Positions 37,587 through 45,572 of a stretch of DNA of 64,000 nt are shown piece after piece (the first letter of the stretch is position 1; every line of letters starts with the position of its first letter). The translations under genes and the position numbers were made by a program. The stretch is from positions 156,060-220,059 of the forward strand of contig JALHMG010000003.1 in assembly GCA_022844135.1 (NCBI GenBank), written 5' to 3'. A model generated the notes under the pieces. It did no database searches. It was not told the origin of the DNA and saw only the letters and a program-made list of their open reading frames with translations. This DNA comes from Lysobacterales bacterium (lineage in GTDB: Bacteria; Pseudomonadota; Gammaproteobacteria; Xanthomonadales; SZUA-5).

Positions 37587-38617
37587 CGGCGCACCTCGTC
37601 GGCGAAACGGTAGAAATAGTCGGTGCCGAAAAAGTCGTGCGCGTCGGCGACATGGCGAAAGGCATGCGCTTCGAGCAAGGCCTGGCCCAGGGTGACGCTC
37701 TCAGTGAAATCGAGCGCGAAAGCTTCGCGCAACACCTCGCGCGCCTCGCTGCCGATAAAACACTGTGGGAACGACAGTCCGCGCCAGATGCGGTCGGCGA
37801 CGGCGACGCGCTGGCGCAAAACTACATCTGCCGCATCCAGCTCGATGCTGTCCAGACGCACGGACTGGCGATGCACGCGGTAATAGAAATTGCCGTCGCG
37901 GAACGGATGATCGCCGGCCACGTGATAGATGTAGCCACGTTCCAGCAGGCGTTGGCCAAAGGCGGTCGCAGCGGCTCGGTCCAAACTGAGTTTGCGCGCG
38001 ATCTGGCTGACGGCGTCGATGCCGACAAAGCAGCTCGGATAACTCTTGAGCCGCCAGCGCCGATCCGCCAGGTCCATGCACTCATCGAGAATGGTCTCAG
38101 ACAGCCCGTCGATCAGATCGTCGCTGAAGCCGTGCGCCGCCAGCGCGTCGTCTCCGGTCTCGATGGTAATCAGCGCGCGCGCGAACTGCTGCACGCGCTC
38201 AGGCTGCCAACGGCTACCGATCCGGTGCGTTGCGGCATCCAGCAGCGCGCCTGCCGTCCGCGCCAGTTGCGCCTTGCGCACCCGGCCGAACATACCCAGC
38301 AAACCGTGACGTTCGCCCCACGCGCGTGTCGGCCGCTGCACGCGTTCGCGTTCGCCGAACACCGCTGCGACGGCCGCATCCGGTACGCGATGGCGAATCG
38401 CCGTGGCCACCGCGCCCAAGTGCACACCGGCCGCCGATAACCGTTTGGGATCGACTGCCAGCAGCGGCGCATCGCCAGTGCGCGCCAACGAAATCCAGTC
38501 GCCCAGGCTGTTCTCCGCTGGCAGCGGTGTGCGCACCGCGAACCCTGCGCCAAGGAAGGCGGCTCGCAGCAGAGCCTCCTGTTCGCCGGCGGAAACGAGG
38601 ATCACCAGCGCGCTCAT
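37583..38617 (-). CDS. tandem DEP-domain protein
   Basis: A 344-aa protein. Residues 1-90 look like a receiver-like alpha/beta fold (VILVSAGEQEALLRAAFLGAG) without a clear phospho-acceptor. Two DEP-like domains follow: about 182-246 (WRLKSYPSCFVGIDAVSQI...YIYHVAGDHPFRDGNFYYRV) and about 270-338 (IWRGLSFPQCFIGSEAREVL...FRHVADAHDFFGTDYFYRF); SCFVG and QCFIG are the conserved cores. DEP domains are mainly eukaryotic signalling modules that bind membranes or partners; tandem copies in bacteria are unusual. Overlaps DUF547 and rhodanese genes by four bases on either side. Confidence 0.82.
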   Translation of the reverse strand: MSALVILVSAGEQEALLRAAFLGAGFAVRTPLPAENSLGDWISLARTGDAPLLAVDPKRLSAAGVHLGAVATAIRHRVPDAAVAAVFGERERVQRPTRAWGERHGLLGMFGRVRKAQLARTAGALLDAATHRIGSRWQPERVQQFARALITIETGDDALAAHGFSDDLIDGLSETILDECMDLADRRWRLKSYPSCFVGIDAVSQIARKLSLDRAAATAFGQRLLERGYIYHVAGDHPFRDGNFYYRVHRQSVRLDSIELDAADVVLRQRVAVADRIWRGLSFPQCFIGSEAREVLREAFALDFTESVTLGQALLEAHAFRHVADAHDFFGTDYFYRFADEVRR

Positions 38618-39408
38618 TTGCCGTTCAACGCCCAGTCGTAGTCGAGATAGTCGATCTCTATTTCTTCGGCCTTAAGCCTCGCCGTGAGTGCCGCATCGGC
38701 ACCGAGTGCGTCCGAGTACAGCGCGACGAAGCCCGCCACCGACTCCGCGCCGCGCCAGCCGGTCTCGAAATCTCCCGCGTACCAATCGAAGATCGACGAC
38801 AGCAGCAGCACGTCCTCCTCGGCGTCGAAGCGGTTGCGTGTGCGGTCGCGCAAGAAGCGCACCGTTTGATCGTCGAGTTGCGCATCGAATCGCGCGGCGG
38901 TGAAAGCCTCGGGCCGCAGCGCCGGGCATCCGATCGAGGCGCAATTCACAGCGAAGTGGATGCGCGGCTCGTCGAAGTCCTCAGCCCCACGCAGCAGGCC
39001 GTGCTCGACGTCGTCCAGGTGCCGCTGTTCGCCGAGAAGGCGGAAGAACGGTTTCTTCCAAGGCGACGAGAACAGCGAACCCAAGTCCTTTATCGACTCG
39101 ATTTTCGGGTATGCCGTGAGGATCAATTCCAGCGTAAACGCGTTGTACGCATTGATCAGAAAGGCCTGCCGTTGCGCGAGCGTGAAGTTATCGAAGGTGG
39201 TCCGATCGACCGCCGACAGCGTCGCCAGATATTCCTGCAACTGGCCCCGTCGGCGCTGCAATCCAGCGTAGTCGACGGCACTACTGGTGCCGGCCGCGTT
39301 CCACGCCACGTGCGGCGCCAGCAGTTCCGTGAATGCTCGATGTTCGTGGTCGAATGCGGCAGCACTGCCGGCCATCGCGAACAGCAGCACAGCAAAGAAG
39401 GTTTTCAT
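38614..39408 (-). CDS. secreted DUF547 protein
   Basis: A 264-aa protein with signal peptide MKTFFAVLLFAMAGSAAA and a full DUF547 domain: LAQRQAFLINAYNAFTLELIL, SIKDLG, LDDVEHGLLR and RIHFAVNCASIGCPAL. The NCASIGCP cysteine pair is the family hallmark and recalls papain/transglutaminase-like folds; the biochemical function is unknown. The frame is open a further 1.3 kb upstream inside the flavoprotein gene, but the signal peptide fixes the start. Overlaps both neighbours by four bases. Confidence 0.92.
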   Translation of the reverse strand: MKTFFAVLLFAMAGSAAAFDHEHRAFTELLAPHVAWNAAGTSSAVDYAGLQRRRGQLQEYLATLSAVDRTTFDNFTLAQRQAFLINAYNAFTLELILTAYPKIESIKDLGSLFSSPWKKPFFRLLGEQRHLDDVEHGLLRGAEDFDEPRIHFAVNCASIGCPALRPEAFTAARFDAQLDDQTVRFLRDRTRNRFDAEEDVLLLSSIFDWYAGDFETGWRGAESVAGFVALYSDALGADAALTARLKAEEIEIDYLDYDWALNGK

Positions 39409-41537
39409 GCGCGTCTCCAGGCGAAATAGCGTTGCGCGAAGGCCAGCGCCCTGGCGGGCGCGTGCGCGCGGCGCCAGGCGCCGGCGACGTATTTGTTGCC
39501 TTCCATCAGGGTCGGGTAGGCGTGCACGGTGCCGAGGATCTTGTTCAAGCCGAGGCCATGTTTCATTGCCAGCGCAAATGGCGCGATCAGCTCGCCGGCT
39601 TCGGCATGCACGATGGTTGCGCCCAGGATTCGATCCTTGCCGGGCGCGGTGAGCACCTGGATGAATCCTTCGGCCGTGTCGTCGGCGATGGCGCGATCCA
39701 GATCGTCCATGCCATAGCGCGTGACCTCGAAGGCGATCTTCTGCAGTTCGGCATCCGCCGCCGACAGACCCACGCGCGCGACCTGCGGCTCGGTATACGT
39801 CACCCACGGAATCACGCGCATATCGACGCGGAACGACCAGAACGGCGCCAGCAGTTGGTTGACCGCCGCATACCAGGCCTGATGCGCAGCGACATGCGTG
39901 AACTGCAGCGGTCCGGTCACATCGCCGCAGACGGCAATGTTGGGGAAATTGGTGCGCATCAGCGCGTCGGCGGCCACCGTGCCACGCTCGCTCAGCGCGA
40001 CCCCCAGCTCGCGCAAGCCAAAACCCTCGACGTTGGCCTTTCGCCCCAGCGCCAGCAAAACGCGGTCGAAAGGAATCGAGACTTCGCCGTTGCCGCCCTG
40101 CGCGATCAACGCCTGCGCGCCGCCGCCGCGCTCGAAGCGCAGCGCCTTGTGGCCGGTGCGGATGTCGATGCCGTCGTGGATCAGCGCCGTACGCAACGCG
40201 ACGCTGGCATCGTTCTCGTCGCGCGGAATTAACCGCGGCGCCATCTCCACCAGCGTCACCTGACTGCCCAGCCGCGCAAACGCCTGCGCCAACTCGCAAC
40301 CGACCGGCCCGCCACCCAGAATCAGCAAACGCCGCGGCTGCTCGCGCAACGCCCAGACGCTGTCGGTGGTCAAATAATCGACATCGTCCAGCCCCGGCAG
40401 CGCCGGCACCAGCGGCTTGGCGCCTGAAGCGACGATGATCGACCGAGCGCTCAGCGACCGGCCATTGACGGTTACCGTCCACGGCGATACGAGCTTCGCT
40501 TCGCCCTCGATGCAGTCCACACCGAGTCCGCGATAGCGCTCGACCGAGTCGTGCGGCGCCACAGACGCAATCACCTGTTGCACGCGCGCCATGACCTCGG
40601 CAAACGACAATTCCACCTGCATTGAGCGGATGCCGAGGCGCGCGCTGCGCCGGGCCTCGGCCACCAGCCGCGCGCTGCGCAGCAGCGCTTTGGACGGCAC
40701 GCATCCAGTGTTCAAACAATCGCCGCCCATGCGATGGCGTTCGATCAGCGCGACTTTGGATTTCACCGCTGCACCGATATAGGCGCTCACCAATCCTGCC
40801 GAACCGGCGCCGATCACGATCAGGTTGTAATCGAACGACCTGGGCTTGACGTACCCCCGATACACGCGTTGCGCGGCCAGCGTTCCGAGCAGCCGCTTGA
40901 GCAGCAGCGGCAATACGCCGAGCAGCGCAAACGCGCCGATCAGTCCTGGGCTGAGCACGCCCGACAAGCTGTCGATCTGCGCCAATTGCGTGCCTGCATA
41001 GACGAATGCGAGCGTGCCCGGCAACATGCCGATCTGGCTGACGAGGTAAAACACGCCTGCTTTCATCGGCGTCAATCCCATCAGCAGATTCACCAGAAAA
41101 AATGGGAACGCGGGCACCAGTCGCAGCGTAAACAGATAAAAACCGCCATCGCGCGCGACGCCAGCCTCGATCGGCGCAAGGCGCTCGCCGAACTTCGCCC
41201 TCACGGCATCGCGGAACAGGAAACGTGCCGCGAGAAATGCCAGCGTTGCGCCCAGGCTGCTGGCGAACGACACCAGCAGCGTACCGAACGCCAGCCCAAA
41301 TAGCGCGCCACCGGCCAGCGTCATCACTGCCGCGCCCGGCAACGACAGCGCTGCGACCAGCACATAGGCGACGAAGTAAGTCGCGGCAGCCGTCGCCGCG
41401 TTATTCGCGATCCACGCGGCCAGCGCCGCTTGCTCAGATTTGAGGCGCTGCAGCGACAAATAATCGTCGAGGCCAAGCGCGAAGAACATCGCAATGGCCA
41501 TCGCGATCAGAACCAGCAGCAACCAACGGCTTTTCAT
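39405..41537 (-). CDS. VTT (TVP38/TMEM64) - flavoprotein disulfide reductase fusion
   Basis: A 710-aa fusion. Residues 1-225: membrane part of the VTT/SNARE-associated DedA-like family (LPGAAVMTLAGGALFGLAFGT, LVPAFPFFLVNLLMGLTP, SQIGMLPGTLAFVYAGTQL quoted in short: PGAAVMTLAGGALFG). Residues about 238-710: mercuric-reductase/dihydrolipoamide-dehydrogenase-like enzyme with FAD site LIVIGAGSAG, redox pair CLNTGC in GGDCLNTGCVPSK, second dinucleotide site ILGGGPVGCELAQAFARLG and C-terminal GTVHAYPTLMEG. The C-terminal Cys-Cys that binds Hg in MerA is absent. It is the first gene of a ten-gene run ending in arsM-arsS. A membrane-tied NAD(P)H thiol reductase is the likely role. Confidence 0.93.
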   Translation of the reverse strand: MKSRWLLLVLIAMAIAMFFALGLDDYLSLQRLKSEQAALAAWIANNAATAAATYFVAYVLVAALSLPGAAVMTLAGGALFGLAFGTLLVSFASSLGATLAFLAARFLFRDAVRAKFGERLAPIEAGVARDGGFYLFTLRLVPAFPFFLVNLLMGLTPMKAGVFYLVSQIGMLPGTLAFVYAGTQLAQIDSLSGVLSPGLIGAFALLGVLPLLLKRLLGTLAAQRVYRGYVKPRSFDYNLIVIGAGSAGLVSAYIGAAVKSKVALIERHRMGGDCLNTGCVPSKALLRSARLVAEARRSARLGIRSMQVELSFAEVMARVQQVIASVAPHDSVERYRGLGVDCIEGEAKLVSPWTVTVNGRSLSARSIIVASGAKPLVPALPGLDDVDYLTTDSVWALREQPRRLLILGGGPVGCELAQAFARLGSQVTLVEMAPRLIPRDENDASVALRTALIHDGIDIRTGHKALRFERGGGAQALIAQGGNGEVSIPFDRVLLALGRKANVEGFGLRELGVALSERGTVAADALMRTNFPNIAVCGDVTGPLQFTHVAAHQAWYAAVNQLLAPFWSFRVDMRVIPWVTYTEPQVARVGLSAADAELQKIAFEVTRYGMDDLDRAIADDTAEGFIQVLTAPGKDRILGATIVHAEAGELIAPFALAMKHGLGLNKILGTVHAYPTLMEGNKYVAGAWRRAHAPARALAFAQRYFAWRRA

Positions 41538-41826
41538 TGCGAACGATGCTTTGCGATCAGGACCGAGCGCAGGCTAGGCCTGGCCGCCTCGGCGTAGAAC
41601 GTACGGTGCGCGCAATGCCGCGTTGCGTCCGGCGCAACGCCGTCAGAACAAGCGGCGCGAAAGAAAAATCGCTACCGGCCGGTCTGTCGGGCTCCGCCCA
41701 ACGCCGGGCCATTCGAATCGCTGAGCGCCAGCGTCTCCCGCCGCAGTTGCGGCGCCATGCAAACGCGTCAACGTTTTTCACCCGGTCACGTTTACCTGGC
41801 GACTCGACGGTTTCGAAGGGCGTTGC
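41538..41826. other. divergent intergenic region with hairpin
   Basis: It separates the arsenosugar-type operon from the secreted hydrolase gene and must hold both promoters. I see no gene. A GCGTTGC/GCAACGC inverted repeat with seven spacer bases lies at 41620-41640; a similar GCGCAACGC-rich stretch recurs at 47046-47085. No ArsR-type palindrome was recognised by eye. Confidence 0.5.
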
Positions 41827-43426
41827 ATGCGCATCTGTTTTTGGACGACGCTGATACTTCTTTGGACTACTGTTGCGAATGCCCTGCCGATCGAACCGGC
41901 GCTATCCGGCGCCTGGTACGACCCGGCCAACGACGGTCAGGGCTTGGTCGTTGAGGTGGTAGACATCGAAGGTCGGCAGAGCCTGCTGGTCACCTGGTAC
42001 ACGTTCGACAATGCCGGTGCAACGCTATGGCTGGTGGCGACCGCGCCAGCGACCGGCGAGGCGACTTCGCTGACGTTTCAGCGCGTAACCGGGCCTCGCT
42101 TCGTTGCGGCGGCGCCCAACAATCGGCCAGTGAGCACGCCCTTTGCGACCGCGACCGCGCGATTTCAGGACTGCGATCATCTCGATCTGGATTACACATC
42201 GACGCTCGGCAATGGAACGCTGCGATTGGTGCGCCTGACGCGAATCTCCGGTTCTTCCTGCATCGGCACACCGAACTTTGAGATCGCTACATCAGCCGTC
42301 GAACTGAACGACAGCAGCCGCAATGGGCGCGAAGTGGGCGCGCGCGTGTTCGCGCCGGTCGGTGTGCGTGGCGTTCGCAAGTTGGTGCTCATCAGTCACG
42401 GCGGCCTGGGCACCAATCCCAGCAGCGCCGGCGTGGAACTGACCAACTTCACCCACATCGCCGAGCCGCTGGCTCGCGCCGGCATGGTGGCTGTGGTTGT
42501 CGGCCATCGCAGTTCGGGAACGCTCGATCAGCACCGATTGGATCGGCCGCGCGATGTGTCCTTCCTGATCGACCAGATCGAACAAGGGCGCTTGACGCTA
42601 CCGGCCGGATTCGTCGGCAGCATCGACACCAGGAATGTCGGCCATGCCGGGCACTCGGCCGGCGCGTATACCTCGATGGCGCTCGGCGGTGGACGGTACC
42701 CGTACGGCCAATTCCGCGATCCACGCGTCGCAGCGATCGCGCCGATTTCGCCGCAGGGCGTGGGCGAGGAGTTCCTGGCGTTCGACAACGGCGGCGATGA
42801 TCACACCTGGGCAAACATCCCGGTCCCAGTCGCGTTGATGATCGGCCGGGACGAGATCGATTTCTCAGGCACCGGCGCATTCATTTCCAGCGGTTGGCGC
42901 CTGCAACCCTTTAACCCGCATATTTCATGAGGTCGCGATGAAATGGCTTGATTTCGTTGTTACAGCGTGGAAATCATCGAGTTGGTCGTACTGACAAAGT
43001 GTTCGCTGCCATTTCCTCGCTAACACGGCCCTCGCTCGTTCTTTGCGCCGGACTCTTCGTTGCTCGTCGTCCCAATGGAACAACCATTCCTCCTCCTCGC
43101 GCCTCGATTCCGGCGCAAAGCCCTTCGCGATCTTCCGCGTTTCCTCATGAAATATGCGGGTTAACCGAATGAACAACTCGTTGGATCGAGTAGAAGTGAT
43201 CATCGATGGCCAGGACCATCTCGAGATGGGCGGGTCGCCGAACCAGGGTACGCCGTCTGTGCGTAACTTCATCGGCGAGAACCTGCGGCGCTTCTTCCAG
43301 GTGCATCTGCAACAAAGCGGCGGTGCCTGCGACATCGGCGCGCTGCTTCCGCCCACCGGCATCCCCACCGAGCGCAGACGAAAGTCAGCCGCCAACGGCG
43401 CGTTCAGTCGATGCACTTCCCAATAA
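41827..43426 (+). pseudogene. secreted alpha/beta hydrolase, interrupted by a MITE
   Basis: Signal peptide MRICFWTTLILLWTTVANA, then a beta-rich module (SGAWYDPANDGQGLVVEVVD, LLVTWYTFDNAGATLWLVA) common in secreted proteins of this order, then an alpha/beta hydrolase with LISHGGLG, nucleophile elbow GHAGHSAGAYTS and APISPQGVGEEFL. The frame stops at 42930 inside a 246-bp insertion. Removing the insertion and one TTAA gives ...GWRLQPFN-RMNNSLDRVEV..., which rejoins the rest (DGQDHLEMGGSPNQGTPSVR) in frame and aligns with the intact paralogue downstream. The truncated 367-aa product lacks the catalytic His-bearing end, so it is probably inactive. Confidence 0.9.
42915..43160. mobile_element. 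246-bp MITE, 18-bp perfect TIRs, TTAA target duplication
   Basis: Ends are CCCGCATATTTCATGAGG and its exact complement CCTCATGAAATATGCGGG, flanked on both sides by TTAA (42911-42914 and 43161-43164). The interior carries no transposase; on the minus strand it has a short open frame rich in Arg/Glu that may be a remnant. The TIR sequence recalls IS1380-family ends (from memory). No second copy lies in this window, so the mobilising element is elsewhere. Confidence 0.93.
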
Positions 43427-43444
43427 CCCGACTGGAGCGTAGGC

Positions 43445-45289
43445 ATGCGATTGCGATTGCGCGTTTTGCAAGGCCTGGCGGCGCTGTGCCTCTTCGGCGA
43501 CGTTTCTGCTCAAGGCATGTTGATTGAGCGCAGCTTAATGCACGACGGGCTGATGCGCCGTTACCTGGAGTACCGACCCGGCGTGTTGCCCGCCGGGCCG
43601 GTGCCGACCGTGGTCGTCCTGCACGGCGGCACCGAAACGGCGCAAGGCCATGCGGCGCTCAATCGGCCATCGGGACACTGGCGTCGGATTGCCGACCGCG
43701 AGGGCATTTTGGTTCTTTATCCCGATTCGGTGGCGGGCAACTGGAACGACTGTGGACAGTTTGCGTATTCAGGGACACCCTCGACATTCGATGATGTCGG
43801 CTTTCTGGAGCAGATGTTGCGCGAGGTCGAAGGGCGTTATGACGTCGACACTTCGCGAGTCTATACCGCGGGCACATCCAACGGCGGGCTGATGAGCTAC
43901 CGGCTGGCACTGGAGCAGTCGGCACGCTACGCAGGGCACGGCGGCGTGATCGCGCTGCCGCCGGTCGATACCGCACAGGAATGCGCGCGGTTTCCGGCCA
44001 ACCCATCGACCATCGTGATGCAGGTTGGCACCCTCGATCCCTTGATCCCTTTTACGGGCAGCGCGCGCAACGAGACTTTCGCAACCGCGCGTGATCGATT
44101 CTTGGCGTGGGCCGGCTGCGAAACCACGCCCAGCATCAGCACCCTTCCGGATCTGGATCCCACCGATGAGTCGACCGTGGAGGTGCATGATTTCGCCTGC
44201 CCGGCGAATGCGGACTTGACCGCGCTGGTGGCAATCGACGGCGGACACTCGCCGCCGTCGCGCCAATATCCGCTGGCCGGCCGCCAGAACCGGGACATCG
44301 AGATCGCGGAAGAGATCTGGCTGCGCCTGAAGGACGCGCGATTGGGCGTCGATCGCTACTTCGCATCCGGCTTCGAGCCGAGCAATCGGCCGCCGTTCGA
44401 ATTCGCCAGCCGGGCAGTCGAATTGAACGACACCGCGCGCGGCAATCGGGAAGTAGGCGCTCGGATCTTCGCGCCATTGAATGCCATCGGGACACGCAAG
44501 CTGGTGCTGATCAGCCATGGTGGACTGGGCACCAATCCAAACAATCCGGGCGTCGAACTCACCAACTTCGCGCATATCGCCGAGCCGCTTGCGCGGGCGG
44601 GATTCGTCGCTGTTGTCGTCGGCCATCGCAACTCTGGGACGCTGGAACAGCATCGCCTCGATCGTCCTGCGGACGTCAGCTTCCTGATCGACCGTATCGC
44701 GGCCGGCGCGTTGCCGCTGCCGGCTGGCTTCATAGGGCAGGTCAACACCCAACGGGTGGGTCATACCGGACATTCGGCGGGCGCCTACACCAGCATGGCG
44801 CTGGGCGGCGCAACCTATCCGTACGGCGTGTTTCGCGACCCGCGCGTGGTGGCGATCGCACCCATTTCGCCGCAGGGCGTGGGCGAAGAGTTCCTGGCCT
44901 TCGACAACGGACCAAACGACAACACCTGGCTGACCGTTACCGTGCCGACCTTCATCCTGCTGGGGCGCGACGAACTCGACAGCAGCGGCACCGGGGCCTT
45001 CATCAGCACCGGTTGGCGCCTGCAACCCTTCAGTCGCCTGACCAGCGCTCAGGATCGCATCCAGATCATCATCGATCAGCAAGACCATCTTGAAATGGGC
45101 GGCAGCCCCAATACCGGCACGCCCAGCGTGCGCACTTTCATCGGCGAGAACCTCGCCACTTTCTTCACTGTGTACTTGGGAAATGCGGAGGGCGTTTGCC
45201 AGATCGGCGGGCTCTCGCCCCCGGCAGGGATTCCGACCGAGTTTGCGTCCACGGTTGCGGCCACCGGGCGCTTGTACGGCTGTCGGTGA
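43445..45289 (+). CDS. secreted two-domain esterase: CE1/LpqC-like plus alpha/beta hydrolase
   Basis: A 614-aa secreted protein. After a signal peptide (LQGLAALCLFGDVSA) residues about 25-300 form a polyhydroxybutyrate-depolymerase/feruloyl-esterase-like hydrolase: VVVLHGGTETA, DVGFLEQMLREVEGRY, nucleophile elbow YTAGTSNGGLMSYRL and VAIDGGHSPPS. At about 302 comes DRYFASGFEPSNRP, a sequence that in related proteins marks a C-terminus. Residues about 320-614 are a second hydrolase (LISHGGLGTNP, GHTGHSAGAYTS, QQDHLEMGGSP) closely matching the MITE-split gene just upstream. It looks like a fusion of two once separate secreted enzymes. Substrates unknown; ester bonds are expected. Confidence 0.88.
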   Translation: MRLRLRVLQGLAALCLFGDVSAQGMLIERSLMHDGLMRRYLEYRPGVLPAGPVPTVVVLHGGTETAQGHAALNRPSGHWRRIADREGILVLYPDSVAGNWNDCGQFAYSGTPSTFDDVGFLEQMLREVEGRYDVDTSRVYTAGTSNGGLMSYRLALEQSARYAGHGGVIALPPVDTAQECARFPANPSTIVMQVGTLDPLIPFTGSARNETFATARDRFLAWAGCETTPSISTLPDLDPTDESTVEVHDFACPANADLTALVAIDGGHSPPSRQYPLAGRQNRDIEIAEEIWLRLKDARLGVDRYFASGFEPSNRPPFEFASRAVELNDTARGNREVGARIFAPLNAIGTRKLVLISHGGLGTNPNNPGVELTNFAHIAEPLARAGFVAVVVGHRNSGTLEQHRLDRPADVSFLIDRIAAGALPLPAGFIGQVNTQRVGHTGHSAGAYTSMALGGATYPYGVFRDPRVVAIAPISPQGVGEEFLAFDNGPNDNTWLTVTVPTFILLGRDELDSSGTGAFISTGWRLQPFSRLTSAQDRIQIIIDQQDHLEMGGSPNTGTPSVRTFIGENLATFFTVYLGNAEGVCQIGGLSPPAGIPTEFASTVAATGRLYGCR

Positions 45290-45572
45290 CCGCCAACGAT
45301 TGACGCATTACCGGAATCGCGCTCGACTTGGCGAAGGGCGGGTTAGTCCAACAGGGCCTTCAGCGGTTTCGTCGCGTCATCGACCACGGATTGCGGCGCG
45401 CGCTGGATCTTGCGCGCCCTGAGAGGCGACAAGTCGGGGATACGATGTTCAGTCGGCCCAGTCGGAGTCTTGTTGCGTTCCTGGCGGTTGCCTCGCGTTG
45501 ACCGCTGACGGTGCGCGACAGAAGTTCGCGGCCGGTCCGGTCTTACACCGGTCGCCGCTAACTCGTCCGCCT
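45290..45572. other. intergenic stretch without recognised gene
   Basis: Between the esterase and the LysR gene. The minus strand has a short uninterrupted reading stretch ending in TKPLKALLD at about 45343, but no start signal or known domain was found. A GC-rich GCGCGCGCTGGATCTTGCGC imperfect palindrome lies at about 45394-45416. Nothing else is supported. Confidence 0.4.

Noticed and set aside
39409..40719. Upstream extension of the DUF547 frame (to 701 codons)
   Set aside because: The extension lies inside the flavoprotein gene in another frame; the signal peptide at 39408 marks the real start.
39405..41537. Genuine mercuric reductase (merA)
   Set aside because: No N-terminal HMA domain and no C-terminal Cys-Cys pair; the MerC-like gene is 37 kb away.
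42925..43446. 173-codon minus-strand frame across the MITE
   Set aside because: It crosses the element boundary and both flanks of a gene read on the other strand; at most its inner part is a transposon remnant.
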